Below, one piece after another: positions 44,798-53,301 of a DNA stretch of 64,000 nt. Both the position numbers and the translations under genes were made by a program. The notes beneath the pieces are model-generated. The model had not been told where the DNA came from. It saw only the letters and a program-made list of their open reading frames with translations, and ran no database searches. Each line of letters starts with the position of its first letter. Positions within the stretch are counted from its first letter, which is position 1. The DNA comes from Streptomyces sp. RKAG293 (GTDB lineage: Bacteria; Actinomycetota; Actinomycetes; Streptomycetales; Streptomycetaceae). Location of the stretch: positions 2,300,501 through 2,364,500 of the forward strand of contig NZ_JAJOZB010000001.1 in the NCBI RefSeq assembly GCF_023701745.1. Direction: 5' to 3'.

Positions 44798-45535
44798 TCA
44801 CGGTGTGCCGGTGCCACCACCGACCACCGCGTCCCCCGTCGTGTCCCCGGCCGCGTTTCCGGCCGTTTCCGACGCTTCGGTGGCCGCCGCGGACGGCGCG
44901 GGCGCCAGCCCGGTGAGGTCTCCGGTGTCGCCGAGCCGCAGCAGGAACGGCCGGTAGGCGGTGTAGCGGATCGCGGTCACCGAGCAGGGGTCGACGGCGA
45001 TCCGCTGGAAGAGGTCGAGGTGCATGCCCAGGGCGTCGGCGGCGATGGCCTTGATGATGTCGCCGTGCGAGCAGACGGCGTAGACCGCGTCGGGTCCGTG
45101 GCTCTCCTCGATCCGCGCGTTCCAGTCCCGTACCGCGTCGACCGCGCGCGCCTGCATGGCCCGCAGCGACTCGCCGTCCGGTCCGGGGAAGACCGCGGCG
45201 GACGGGTGGCGCTGCACGGTGGCCCACAGCGGCTCGTCGGCGAGCTCGGCGAGCTTGCGGCCCGTCCAGTCGCCGTAGCGGCATTCGCCGATCCGGTCCT
45301 CGGTGTGAACGGGCAGCTCGGGGCGGGTGTCCAGCATCGGCTGGACGGTCTCCCGGCAGCGCTGCAGCGGGCTGGTGACGACGGCGGCCAGCGGCACCAC
45401 CGACAGCCGGGCGGCGAGCTCGGTGGCCTGGGCACGGCCGCTGTCGTCCAGGGCGACGCCCTGGCTCCAGCCGGCCAGCACTCCGTCGGCGTTGGCGGTG
45501 GACCGCCCGTGGCGGACAAGGATCACGGTGGGCAT
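44798..45535 (-). CDS. TIGR03848-type histidine phosphatase / phosphomutase-like protein
   Basis: The 245-residue protein opens with the phosphoglycerate-mutase signature VILVRHGRSTANADGVLAG, whose His is the phospho-acceptor. It also has TSPLQRCRETVQPML, GECRYGDWTG and the second catalytic His in VCSHGDIIKA. It belongs to the group named after MSMEG_4193, which clusters with DUF3090 and TIGR03843 genes. The substrate is unknown. The last 30 residues are an Ala/Gly/Thr-rich tail. The start is the ATG at 45535, directly before the catalytic motif, and it is divergent from corA. Confidence 0.9.
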   Translation of the reverse strand: MPTVILVRHGRSTANADGVLAGWSQGVALDDSGRAQATELAARLSVVPLAAVVTSPLQRCRETVQPMLDTRPELPVHTEDRIGECRYGDWTGRKLAELADEPLWATVQRHPSAAVFPGPDGESLRAMQARAVDAVRDWNARIEESHGPDAVYAVCSHGDIIKAIAADALGMHLDLFQRIAVDPCSVTAIRYTAYRPFLLRLGDTGDLTGLAPAPSAAATEASETAGNAAGDTTGDAVVGGGTGTP

Positions 45536-45591
45536 GCGGGCCAGCCTACGTCGGTGGTGTGACTTCGCCGGATCGCGGAAGAATAGCCATC

Positions 45592-46575
45592 GTGATCGTG
45601 GACTGCGCCATCTACAAGGACGGGCACCGTACCGAGGGGCCCGACGACCTCTCCGATGCCCTGGACCAGGCGCGGGCGTCGGGCGACGCCTTCCTCTGGA
45701 TCGGGCTGCACGAGCCGACGGAGGACGAGTTCGACCTGGTGACCTCGGAGTTCGGTCTGCACCCGCTGGCCGTCGAGGACGCCCTGACCGCACACCAGCG
45801 CCCCAAGCTGGAGGTCTACGACGATTCGCTGTTCGTGGTCCTCAAACCGCTGGACTACGACGACGCGGCGGCGACGGTCACCTCCGGTGAGCTGATGGTG
45901 TTCATCGGCGACGCCTTCGTGGTGACGGTCAGGCACGGCGAGGGCAGCGCGCTGGCCGAGGTGCGCCGCCGGCTGGAGAAGGATCCCGAGCTGCTGAAGC
46001 ACGGGCCGCCCTCGGTGCTCTATGTGATCAGCGACACAGTGGTGGACCACTACGTGGAGATCGCCTACGAACTGCAACTGGATCTCGATGAGTTGGAGTC
46101 GAGCGTGTTCACCCCGAACGCCGGCGACACGGCGAACACCGCGAGCACGATCTACACCTTCAAACGCCAGGCGCTGGAGTTCCGCCGTGCCACCGGTCCG
46201 CTGATGGACCCGATGGCCCGGCTCGCGGGCGGCGGGGTGCCGTTCGTCTCGGAGGCCAGCCGGCCGTTCTTCCGCGATGTCGCCGACCACCTGACCAGGG
46301 CGAACGAGCAGGGCGAGAGCCTGGACCGGCTGCTGTCCGACATCCTCGCCGCGCATCTCACGCAGGTGGGAGTGCGGCAGAACGACGACATGCGCAAGAT
46401 CTCGGCGTGGGCGGCGATGGCCGCGGCGCCGACGATGATCGCCGGCATCTACGGCATGAACTTCGACCACATGCCGGAGCTCCACCAGACGTGGGGCTAT
46501 CCGGCCGTCATGACGCTGATGGCGGGCATCGTCGCGGGCCTGTACCGGTTCTTCAAACGGCGCGGGTGGCTGTAG
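45592..46575 (+). CDS. corA: CorA-family magnesium/cobalt transporter
   Basis: The 327-residue transporter has a long cytoplasmic alpha/beta domain and two C-terminal membrane helices (MAAAPTMIAGIYGMN and TLMAGIVAGLYRFFKRRGWL) joined by the diagnostic YGMN loop (YGMNFDHMPEL). It forms pentameric Mg2+ channels. The start is the GTG at 45592 (VIVDCAIYKDGH) with GGAAGAA eight bases upstream; a GTG at 45559 would add 11 unconserved residues. It is divergent from the phosphomutase gene. Confidence 0.93.
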   Translation: MIVDCAIYKDGHRTEGPDDLSDALDQARASGDAFLWIGLHEPTEDEFDLVTSEFGLHPLAVEDALTAHQRPKLEVYDDSLFVVLKPLDYDDAAATVTSGELMVFIGDAFVVTVRHGEGSALAEVRRRLEKDPELLKHGPPSVLYVISDTVVDHYVEIAYELQLDLDELESSVFTPNAGDTANTASTIYTFKRQALEFRRATGPLMDPMARLAGGGVPFVSEASRPFFRDVADHLTRANEQGESLDRLLSDILAAHLTQVGVRQNDDMRKISAWAAMAAAPTMIAGIYGMNFDHMPELHQTWGYPAVMTLMAGIVAGLYRFFKRRGWL

Positions 46576-46576
46576 C

Positions 46577-46613
46577 GGGGTGGGGGCGGGTGGTCGCGGC
46601 CGGGCGGGGCGGG
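46577..46613 (+). other. G-rich tract with possible G-quadruplex
   Basis: Directly after the corA stop the plus strand has six runs of three to five guanines within 37 bases (4, 5, 3, 3, 4 and 3). A folded quadruplex in the corA mRNA 3' end is possible, but in DNA of this composition such tracts also arise by chance. Confidence 0.3.
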
Positions 46614-46708
46614 TGACGGTGACCGTACGGTGTGGGTGGCGGTGACGGTGCGGGGCGGGTGCCCGTGGGGCGTAACTCCTGGCCCGCTGAGGCGTTGTGT
46701 TTGCTGAC

Positions 46709-46747
46709 GGCCGTGGCGGGGAAGACCCCCGAGCCCCCACCACGGCC
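46709..46747 (+). terminator. Terminator-like hairpin downstream of corA
   Basis: GGCCGTGG (46709-46716) pairs with CCACGGCC (46740-46747), with an inner GGGG/CCCC pairing. The rest of 46576-46861 has no gene that I can support; CTTACC-TCCT-GGGTAAG near 46792 may be a small operator. Confidence 0.55.
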
Positions 46748-46861
46748 GCAGAATCCCAGCGATCCGGTCGAGCCTCCTCATCCCGCACTGTCTTACCTCC
46801 TGGGTAAGGTGCAACGGGGGCTGAGGGGCCAACGAGGCCGTGAATCGCGAAGCAGGTGGAC

Positions 46862-47467
46862 ATGTTCAGCAAGGCGACGAGGAGCCGCCCGACCACGCGC
46901 CGGTCGGGTCCGGCGGGGTCGGACTGGTCGCCGTACGAGCGCCTCGAGGACGCGTCGGACGCCTACTTCCTGCACGCGGACGTCGCGTTGGACGCGATCA
47001 GGGGGGTGCTCGGACGCCGCAAGGTCCTCGGTTTCACCCTGGAGCGGGTGGTGGATCTGACGGAGGCCGGGACCTCGGTCTGGCAGGAGGCGGCGGTCTG
47101 CGACGGCCGGCGGCTGATCCTGTGGCACAGCGAGGAGTTGGCCGACGACAGCGCACCCGGCGGGACCGTGCTGGACTCGTCGGTGCAGGTGCTCCCGCTG
47201 AACTCGATCGGCCATGTCGGGATGCGGACGCTGGTCGGCAGGAACGAGCAGGGGGTGCGCGTCGACCGCGGGGTGTACCTGGTGCTCGCGACGTCGATGC
47301 CGCACGAGTTGAGCGCCGTGCAGGGCGATCCGGACTCACCGGTCGCCGCCGCCCGCTTCCGTCCTGAGGCGTTCCGCTTCAGCAAGTCGCTCGACGACGG
47401 CGGACCGGGCCAGATAGCCCGGCTCGTCGCGTTCGGACGACTGCTGGGACGGCTGGTGCCCAGCTGA
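46862..47467 (+). CDS. Conserved hypothetical protein
   Basis: I do not recognise this 201-residue protein. It has a basic N terminus (MFSKATRSRPTTRRSG), then a mostly beta, PH-like-looking body (SDAYFLHADVALDAIRGVLGRRKVLGFTLERVVDLTEAGTSVWQEAAVCDGRRLILWHSEEL) and a C-terminal helix. There is no signal peptide or membrane helix. Codon use is normal for the genome. The ATG at 46862 has AGCAGG five bases upstream; a GTG two codons earlier is possible. It converges on the LLM oxidoreductase gene. Confidence 0.75.
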   Translation: MFSKATRSRPTTRRSGPAGSDWSPYERLEDASDAYFLHADVALDAIRGVLGRRKVLGFTLERVVDLTEAGTSVWQEAAVCDGRRLILWHSEELADDSAPGGTVLDSSVQVLPLNSIGHVGMRTLVGRNEQGVRVDRGVYLVLATSMPHELSAVQGDPDSPVAAARFRPEAFRFSKSLDDGGPGQIARLVAFGRLLGRLVPS

Positions 47468-47495
47468 GACCCTGACGGTCCCCGTCGGCACCTCA

Positions 47496-47529
47496 ACCGG
47501 CCCCGGTCCCGCGCGGGACCGGGGCCGGT
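47496..47529. terminator. Perfect-palindrome bidirectional terminator
   Basis: A 15-bp perfect stem (47496-47510 with 47515-47529) with a GCGC loop lies between two convergent genes, 10 bases from the LLM gene stop. Confidence 0.85.
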
Positions 47530-47539
47530 CCTCTTCCGG

Positions 47540-48589
47540 CTACGCGAGGCCCGCGCGCTCCATGGCCTCGACTCCCGCGCGCAGCGCGGCGACCCGCTCG
47601 TCGAGCGTCCAGCCGGCCGGGGTGACGGTCAGGGTGGTGACACCGGCGGCCGCGTACTCCTGCATGCGGTCCGCGATCCGCTCGACCGGGCCCAGCAGGC
47701 TGGTCCGGTCGATCAGCTCGCGCGGGATGGCGGCCGCGGCGCCGTCCTTGTCGCCCGCCAGGTACTTGTCCTGGATCTCGGCGGCTTCCTTCTCGTACCC
47801 CATGCGCTGCGCGAGCCGGTTGTAGAAGTTCTGCTTCCTGCTGCCCATGCCGCCGACGTACAGGGCGGTGTAGGGGCGGAAGATGTCGGCGAGCGCGTCC
47901 ACGTCGTCGCCCAGCGCGAGCGGCAGCGTCGGACAGACGTCGAAGCCCTCGAGGGTCTTGCCGACCTTGGCGCGGCCCGCGCGCAGCGGGGCCAGCGAGG
48001 TGTCCTCCATGTTCTCGGCGGCGCAGAAGAGCGTCAGCGCGCCGTCGGCGATCTCGCCGGTCTGCTCCAGGTTCTTGGGGCCGATCGCGGCGATGTACAG
48101 CGGGATGTGCTCGCGCACCGGGTGCACGGTGAGCTTGAGCGCCTTGCCGGGGCCGTCGGGCAGCGGCAGCGTCCAGTGCTCGCCCTCGTGCGAGAGCCGC
48201 TCGCGGGCCATCGCCTTGCGGACGATCTCGACGTACTCCCGGGTGCGGGACAGCGGCTTGTCGAAGCGCGTGCCGTACCAGCCCTCGGAGACCTGCGGTC
48301 CCGAGACGCCGAGACCCAGCCGGAAGCGGCCGCCGGACAGCGAGTCGAGGGTGGCGGCGGTCATCGCGGTCATCGCGGGGGTACGGGCCGGGATCTGGAA
48401 GATCGCCGAGCCGATGTCGATGCGCTCGGTCTGCGCGGCCACCCAGGAGAGCACGGTCGCGGCGTCGGAACCGTACGCCTCCGCGGCCCAGCAGACCGCG
48501 TAGCCGAGCCGGTCCGCCTCCTGGGCGACGGCCAGGTTGTCCGCGTCCATCCCGGCGCCCCAGTAGCCGAGGTTGATTCCGAGCCGCAT
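47540..48589 (-). CDS. LLM-class (probable F420-dependent) oxidoreductase
   Basis: The 349-residue TIM-barrel protein begins MRLGINLGYWGAGMDADNLAVAQEADRLGYAVCWAAEAYGSDA, with TERIDIGSAIFQIPARTPAMTAMTAATLDSLSGGRFRLGLGVSGPQVSEGWYG, the luciferase-like monooxygenase pattern of F420-using enzymes. The substrate is unknown. The start is the ATG at 48589 with AGGGGAG upstream; 32 residues that could be added upstream are not conserved-looking. It is divergent from an aldo/keto reductase gene. Confidence 0.9.
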   Translation of the reverse strand: MRLGINLGYWGAGMDADNLAVAQEADRLGYAVCWAAEAYGSDAATVLSWVAAQTERIDIGSAIFQIPARTPAMTAMTAATLDSLSGGRFRLGLGVSGPQVSEGWYGTRFDKPLSRTREYVEIVRKAMARERLSHEGEHWTLPLPDGPGKALKLTVHPVREHIPLYIAAIGPKNLEQTGEIADGALTLFCAAENMEDTSLAPLRAGRAKVGKTLEGFDVCPTLPLALGDDVDALADIFRPYTALYVGGMGSRKQNFYNRLAQRMGYEKEAAEIQDKYLAGDKDGAAAAIPRELIDRTSLLGPVERIADRMQEYAAAGVTTLTVTPAGWTLDERVAALRAGVEAMERAGLA

Positions 48590-48715
48590 GCCGCTCCCCT
48601 TACTGATGAGTAACGTCTCTGTCACTCCGGACTTTAGCGCCATGGCGTGCTGCGCGCGCCTGTCGGGTTCGTCACTGCTGCCCAATCAGCCACTTCACCA
48701 GTAATCTCAGCGGTC

Positions 48716-49696
48716 ATGGAACAGAGGCACCTCGGGCGCACCGGGTTGCGCGTGTCGCGGCTCGGCCTGGGCACGCTCACGTGGGGGCGCTACACCGGGG
48801 AACGCGACGCGGCCGACCAGCTGAAGACGTTCTGGGAGGCGGGCGGCACGCTGGTGGACACCGCCGACGTCTACGCGGACGGCGGCGCGGAGTACGTGCT
48901 CGGGCGGCTCATCGAGGACTTCGTCCCCCGCGCGGATCTGGTGATCGCCACCAAGGCGGGCAGCGTGCCCGATCCCGACCGGCGCTTCGACTGCTCCCGC
49001 GGCCACCTGCTCTCGGCCCTCGACGCCTCCCTGCAGCGGCTCGGCACCGACTACGTCGACCTGTGGCAGGTGCACGCCTTCGATCCGGTCACCCCGCTCG
49101 ACGAAACGCTGCAGGCCCTCGACATCGCCGTCACCTCCGGCCGGGCGCGGTACGTCGGGGTGTCCAACTACTGCGGCTGGCAGCTCGCCAAGGCCGCGAC
49201 CTGGCAGCGCGCGGTGCCCGGCCGGACCCCGCTGGCGAGCACGCAGATGGAGTACTCGCTGCTGCAGCGCGGCATCGAGCGCGAGGTGCTGCCGGCCGCG
49301 CTCGATCTGGGCATCGGCCTGCTGCCGTCCTCCCCGCTGGGCCGGGGCGTGCTCACCGGCAAGTACCGCAGCGGCACGCCCGTCGAGTCGCGCGGCGGTT
49401 CGGAGGAGATGGCGGCCTTCGTCGACCCGTACCTCGACGACACCGCCCGGCTCATCGTCGACGCCGTCACCACCGCGGCCGACGGGCTCGCGGTCCGGCC
49501 GATGGACGTCGCGCTGGCCTGGGTCCGGGACCGGCCGGGAGTGACCGCGCCCATCGTCGGCGCGCGCAACGCGCAGCAGCTGGCGCAGGCATTGTCAGTG
49601 GAGGCCCTTAGTCTTCCGGGTGAGATCTGCCAGGCGCTGGACGATGTGTCGGCGCCGCTGCACCGCTACCCGGATCACGACTGGAGCACGCTCTGA
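48716..49696 (+). CDS. Aldo/keto reductase
   Basis: The 326-residue NADPH-dependent reductase starts MEQRHLGRTGLRVSRLGLGTLTWG and holds the catalytic set DTADVYADGGAEYVLG (Asp, Tyr), the lysine in IATKAG and the histidine in WQVHAFD. GVSNYCGWQLAKA and the cofactor-binding PIVGARNAQQL near the end complete the fold. The natural substrate is not evident. It is 50 bp upstream of the RecD2-like gene on the same strand and may be co-transcribed. Confidence 0.9.
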   Translation: MEQRHLGRTGLRVSRLGLGTLTWGRYTGERDAADQLKTFWEAGGTLVDTADVYADGGAEYVLGRLIEDFVPRADLVIATKAGSVPDPDRRFDCSRGHLLSALDASLQRLGTDYVDLWQVHAFDPVTPLDETLQALDIAVTSGRARYVGVSNYCGWQLAKAATWQRAVPGRTPLASTQMEYSLLQRGIEREVLPAALDLGIGLLPSSPLGRGVLTGKYRSGTPVESRGGSEEMAAFVDPYLDDTARLIVDAVTTAADGLAVRPMDVALAWVRDRPGVTAPIVGARNAQQLAQALSVEALSLPGEICQALDDVSAPLHRYPDHDWSTL

Positions 49697-49746
49697 GCGA
49701 GCCCGGCCGGGGATCCGCCGCACCACGCCGCACCACGGAGGCCCAC

Positions 49747-52209
49747 GTGACCGAGGACCGCACCGACCAGGACGTCGCGACGCCCGGCGCCGACGGGCAA
49801 CCGCCCACGGCCCCCGCCCGCCTCGCCGAGACGGAGCGGGCCCAGGAGCGGGTCATAGACGATGCCGCCGCGCCGCTCGTCCCCGCCCCGGCCGCGCGGG
49901 CCGGCGCCCGTGCCAAGCCCGCGGTCGACCTGGCGGACCTCGCCGCCGCCATGCGCTCCATCGAACGCGGCGACAACCCCGCGGCCCCCGCCCCCAAGGG
50001 CGATGCCGCGGCCGCCCGCCGCAAGCGCCGCGACGCGATGGCCGCGGAGGCGGCGAAGCTCCAGGCCGCCGAGGCGGCGGCCGCGGCGGGCGGTCCGGTG
50101 CCGGGGGCCGACGTCGCCGAGGTTGCCGAGGTTACGGAGGGGGCCGGAGCAGCGGAGGGGGCTCAGGGTTCCGAGGGTTCGGACGGTTCCGAGGGTTCCG
50201 AGGGGGCGGACGAGTCGGCTGTCGCCGATGGTCCGGAGGCCGCCGCTGCGGAAGATCAGGACGCTGCGGAGTCGGCGCCCGACGGGTCCGCCGATCCCTC
50301 TGAACCGCCCGCGCCTTCGGAGACGGAGGCGGAGAGCCCCGACGACGCCGGGGAGGACGAGCCCGAGGAGGTCGTCGCGGCCGAACCCGTTGCGGCCCCG
50401 GCTCCAGCCGCAGTCCCCGCTGAACGGCCGGTCCGGGAGCGGGCGGAACGCGAACCGGTCCGTCTCGCGCGGGTGCCGGTGGTGTACGACCCGGCCGCCG
50501 TCGAGGCGGTGCGGGCCGTGCTGGCCGAGGGCGGGGCGCCCGCGGAGCTGGCCGAACCCGCGGTGGCGGCGCTCGGCGAACGGGCGGCGCAGGCACTGCG
50601 CGAGGATCCGTGGCAGGTGCTGTCGCTGGCCGGCGTGCGGGTCGAGCACGCGGACGGGTTCGCGCGGGCGCTGCTCGGCGGCGAGTGCGGGCCAGACGAC
50701 GAGCGCCGCGTACGGGCCCTGGTCGTGTGGCTGTTGGAGCGGGCCGCCGAGCAGGGGCACACCGCCCTCGAATCGTCCGTGCTGCGCACCGCGCTGGAGA
50801 AGCAGTCGGTCTCCGGCGCCGAGGAAGGACTGAGCGCCGCCATCGCCGAGGGCCGCGTGCTGGTGTTCCAGGACGCCGAGGACGTCCCCGGGGCGAAGCC
50901 CGCCGCGACGGACGAGGGGGACGAGGGGCCGCCGGTCCGGCTGCTGCTCGGCCTCGACCGGTACGCGCTCGCCGAGGAGAGCCTCGCGGACGGCCTGGAC
51001 CGGCTGCTCAAGACCTTCGAAGGCGACGATCTCGACTGGGAGTCGGCCGCGGCCGCCACGTCCTCGCCGTCCGCCGCCGCGCTGGTCCGTGCCGCCGCCG
51101 TCAGTGGTCTCGTCACGCACACCGGTGGCGAGGCGGCCCGTGCGGAGCCGGCCGCACTGGTCGCCGCGGCCCGGGAGCTGGGGCTGCGCGCGTATGCCGC
51201 CGCGTACACCGCGGAGGGCCGGCGACGGCTGGCCGCGCACCTCGGCGAGGACACCGCCGTCACCGTCGCCGGGCTGCTGTCCGGGCAGGAGGGTCCTGGC
51301 CGGGAGGCCGACGGGAGCCTGGCTCTGGACGTGCTGGCCGTGCTGGACGCCCCGCAGCTCGACGTGGAGCTCTCGGCCACGCTCGTCGAGGCCGTTCCCG
51401 ACGGCGCGCGGCTGGTCCTCAGCGGTGACCCCGGGGTGCTGTGGTCGGCCGGGCCCGGCCGGGCCTTCGCGGATCTGCTGGCGGCGAAGACCTGCCCGCA
51501 GGTGGCGTCCAGGACCCCGGACCCGGGGCCGATCGGCGAGCTGGTGTCGGGGATCGGCATCGGGGAGCTGACGGCGGTGGAGGCCCCCGGCAAGGAGGTC
51601 GTCATCGTCCCGGTGCGCGACCCCCGCGAGGCGGTGCACCGCGCGGTGCAGCTGGTCGCCGACTCGGTGCCGCGCGTCATCGGGGTGCCCGCCACGGAGA
51701 CCCAGGTCATCACGCCGGGCCACGGCGGCGCCGTCGGCACCCAGGTGCTGAACGCGGCGCTCAAGGAACGGCTCAATCCCGGCCCGGGCCGGTTCGGCGG
51801 CTTCGACCCGGGCGACCGGGTGGTGTACGCGCCGGAGCCGGGCCTGACGCTGCCCGGCACGGTGCTGTCGGCCGATCCCGAGGGTCTGAACCTGGACTGC
51901 GCGGGCACCCGGGTCCTCGTACCGCGCGACCAGGTGGCGGCGCTGCGGCACGGATGGGCGATGACGGCACAGCAGTCCGCCGGGCTCCGCTGGCCCGCCG
52001 TGGTCGTGGTGCTGCCGGGCGACGCGGTGCAGGCGCTGACCCGTGCGTGGGTCTACACGGCCTTCGGCCGGGGCGAGCGCCACCTCTCGGTGGTGCAGGG
52101 CGCCGATCAGGGCCTGGCCCAGGCGGTGGCCGGCATCCCGGCGAAGGACCGTACGACCCGGTTGCGTTCGGTGCTGCGCGAGCAGGCGCGCGAGCAGGCG
52201 GCGGAGTGA
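49747..52209 (+). CDS. RecD2-like helix-hairpin-helix protein with degenerate helicase motifs
   Basis: The 820-residue protein can be followed along the RecD2 layout. Residues 1-240 form an acidic, Ala/Glu-rich disordered region. A helix-hairpin-helix part spans about 250-370 (EDPWQVLSLAGVRVEHADGFARALL). ATPase core 1A/2A spans about 440-640, and an SH3-like/2B region runs to the end (FDPGDRVVYAPEPGLTLPGTVLS...AMTAQQSAGLRWPAVVVVLP). Catalytic residues are gone. The P-loop GGPGTGKT is GGEAARAE (460-467), the Walker B V-D-E-A-S is L-D-A-P-Q (D534-A535), and the arginine motif YTALTRA is YTAFGRG. It probably binds DNA without unwinding it. The GTG start has GGAGG upstream. Confidence 0.8.
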   Translation: MTEDRTDQDVATPGADGQPPTAPARLAETERAQERVIDDAAAPLVPAPAARAGARAKPAVDLADLAAAMRSIERGDNPAAPAPKGDAAAARRKRRDAMAAEAAKLQAAEAAAAAGGPVPGADVAEVAEVTEGAGAAEGAQGSEGSDGSEGSEGADESAVADGPEAAAAEDQDAAESAPDGSADPSEPPAPSETEAESPDDAGEDEPEEVVAAEPVAAPAPAAVPAERPVRERAEREPVRLARVPVVYDPAAVEAVRAVLAEGGAPAELAEPAVAALGERAAQALREDPWQVLSLAGVRVEHADGFARALLGGECGPDDERRVRALVVWLLERAAEQGHTALESSVLRTALEKQSVSGAEEGLSAAIAEGRVLVFQDAEDVPGAKPAATDEGDEGPPVRLLLGLDRYALAEESLADGLDRLLKTFEGDDLDWESAAAATSSPSAAALVRAAAVSGLVTHTGGEAARAEPAALVAAARELGLRAYAAAYTAEGRRRLAAHLGEDTAVTVAGLLSGQEGPGREADGSLALDVLAVLDAPQLDVELSATLVEAVPDGARLVLSGDPGVLWSAGPGRAFADLLAAKTCPQVASRTPDPGPIGELVSGIGIGELTAVEAPGKEVVIVPVRDPREAVHRAVQLVADSVPRVIGVPATETQVITPGHGGAVGTQVLNAALKERLNPGPGRFGGFDPGDRVVYAPEPGLTLPGTVLSADPEGLNLDCAGTRVLVPRDQVAALRHGWAMTAQQSAGLRWPAVVVVLPGDAVQALTRAWVYTAFGRGERHLSVVQGADQGLAQAVAGIPAKDRTTRLRSVLREQAREQAAE

Positions 52210-52214
52210 GCCGG

Positions 52215-52256
52215 GCCGGGGCGGACGGAAAAGCGTCCGCCCCGGCAATCGTTTTC
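52215..52256 (+). terminator. Intrinsic terminator of the RecD2-like gene
   Basis: A 13-bp perfect stem (52215-52227 with 52234-52246) with loop GAAAAG is followed by AATCGTTTT, close to a classical intrinsic terminator. Confidence 0.85.
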
Positions 52257-52276
52257 CTGCGGAGTCCGGCTCTGGC

Positions 52277-52350
52277 CGTCCGGCCCAGTTGTCCGGGGCC
52301 TTGGTCGTCCGGGGCCTTGGCCGTCCGGGCCCAGTCGTCCGGCTCTAGTT
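52277..52350. repeat. Degenerate 15-bp tandem repeat, five units
   Basis: Copies of about CGTCCGGGGCCTTGG start near 52277, 52291, 52306, 52322 and 52336. They run into the 3' end of the gene at 52345, whose last codons (LDPDN) fall in the final unit. Confidence 0.6.
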
Positions 52351-52953
52351 GTCCGGGTCGAGCGCGCTCAGCTCGTCGTCGAAGACCGAGCTGACGTCGA
52401 ACCGGCAGATGATCAGTTGGGGGTCGGCCTGATCGAACGGGGTGGCCAGCCAGTCCCCCGGATCGGCGGGCTCCGCGGCGGAGACCCACAGGGTCGAGTC
52501 GCCCTCCTCGAGCCCGAACTCCTTGTGCCGCTGGGCGATCTCGTCCGGCTCGTACTCGCCGAAGAGAATGCCGACGGCCGCGTTCACCCCGGTGTCAGGT
52601 CCGGAGTCGGCGTCGGCGACCCGGCGGGCCTGCAGCAGCAGCCGCTGCGGCTCCACGATGCTGTAGTCACGGCGGATCAGCACGCTGATCGCGGCAGGTT
52701 CATCGGAGCCCGCGTACTCGGGCAGCGTGTCACCGGACGGCACCTCGAAGGGCGTGACCTCGTCATAGGCGTCGTACAGCAGCTCGTCATAGGCCTCGGC
52801 GGCCGAAGCGAGATCGTCGAAAGCGGTGTAGACGGCGGGGTCGTCCTCCCCCGTCCGGTTCTCGATCGCCTCAAGGTGGCGGTCCAGCGCGGCTTTGACC
52901 GCCTCAGCGGCGGCACGTACCTCGGCAACGGTGGGCTGCACGTCATCAGACAT
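52345..52953 (-). CDS. Conserved acidic hypothetical protein
   Basis: I do not recognise this 202-residue acidic protein. The first 75 residues are helical, possibly coiled coil (VAEVRAAAEAVKAALDRHLEAIENRTGEDDPAVYTAFDDLASAAEAYDELLYDAYDEV). The rest looks like an alpha/beta domain (AISVLIRRDYSIVEPQRLLLQARR). There is no signal peptide. The start is the ATG at 52953. It is divergent from the DUF5703 gene, with 47 bp between them. Confidence 0.8.
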   Translation of the reverse strand: MSDDVQPTVAEVRAAAEAVKAALDRHLEAIENRTGEDDPAVYTAFDDLASAAEAYDELLYDAYDEVTPFEVPSGDTLPEYAGSDEPAAISVLIRRDYSIVEPQRLLLQARRVADADSGPDTGVNAAVGILFGEYEPDEIAQRHKEFGLEEGDSTLWVSAAEPADPGDWLATPFDQADPQLIICRFDVSSVFDDELSALDPDN

Positions 52954-53000
52954 GGTGCAGACGCTATCCGCACCAGGGCGTTGCCCGCACAATAGATGCG

Positions 53001-53189
53001 ATGCCGGAATACGAATTCACAGAGATGTACGTCCCCCGGGGTGTGTCCCGGAAGGACGCGACGCGACTGCTGACCGATCACGCGGAGTACGGCCACTGGG
53101 AGTTGGACCGGCTGCGCCTCTACCCCGACGGAAGCCGCCGGGTGCGGCTGCGCCGCCGGATCATCCGCCAGGTCAGAGCAACCTGGTGA
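53001..53189 (+). CDS. Small DUF5703-family protein
   Basis: This 62-residue basic protein (MPEYEFTEMYVPRGVSRKDATRLLTDHAEYGHWELDRLRLYPDGSRRVRLRRRIIRQ) is a highly conserved small Streptomyces protein. It has no membrane segment. The Arg-rich end could bind nucleic acid. The function is unknown. A terminator follows 27 bases after the stop. Confidence 0.85.
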   Translation: MPEYEFTEMYVPRGVSRKDATRLLTDHAEYGHWELDRLRLYPDGSRRVRLRRRIIRQVRATW

Positions 53190-53215
53190 ACTGACATCAA
53201 CCCATAACGCATAAA

Positions 53216-53241
53216 TGGGACCCCGCGACCGCGGGGTCCCA
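53216..53241. terminator. Bidirectional terminator between DUF5703 and chpC genes
   Basis: TGGGACCCCGC and GCGGGGTCCCA form an 11-bp perfect stem around GACC, between converging genes. Confidence 0.85.
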
Positions 53242-53301
53242 TCGAGCTGTCCCGCCGAGCCGCCCGGCTGGCCTCGCGGCCCGCCCTGCGGCTCCCTTCC
53301 G

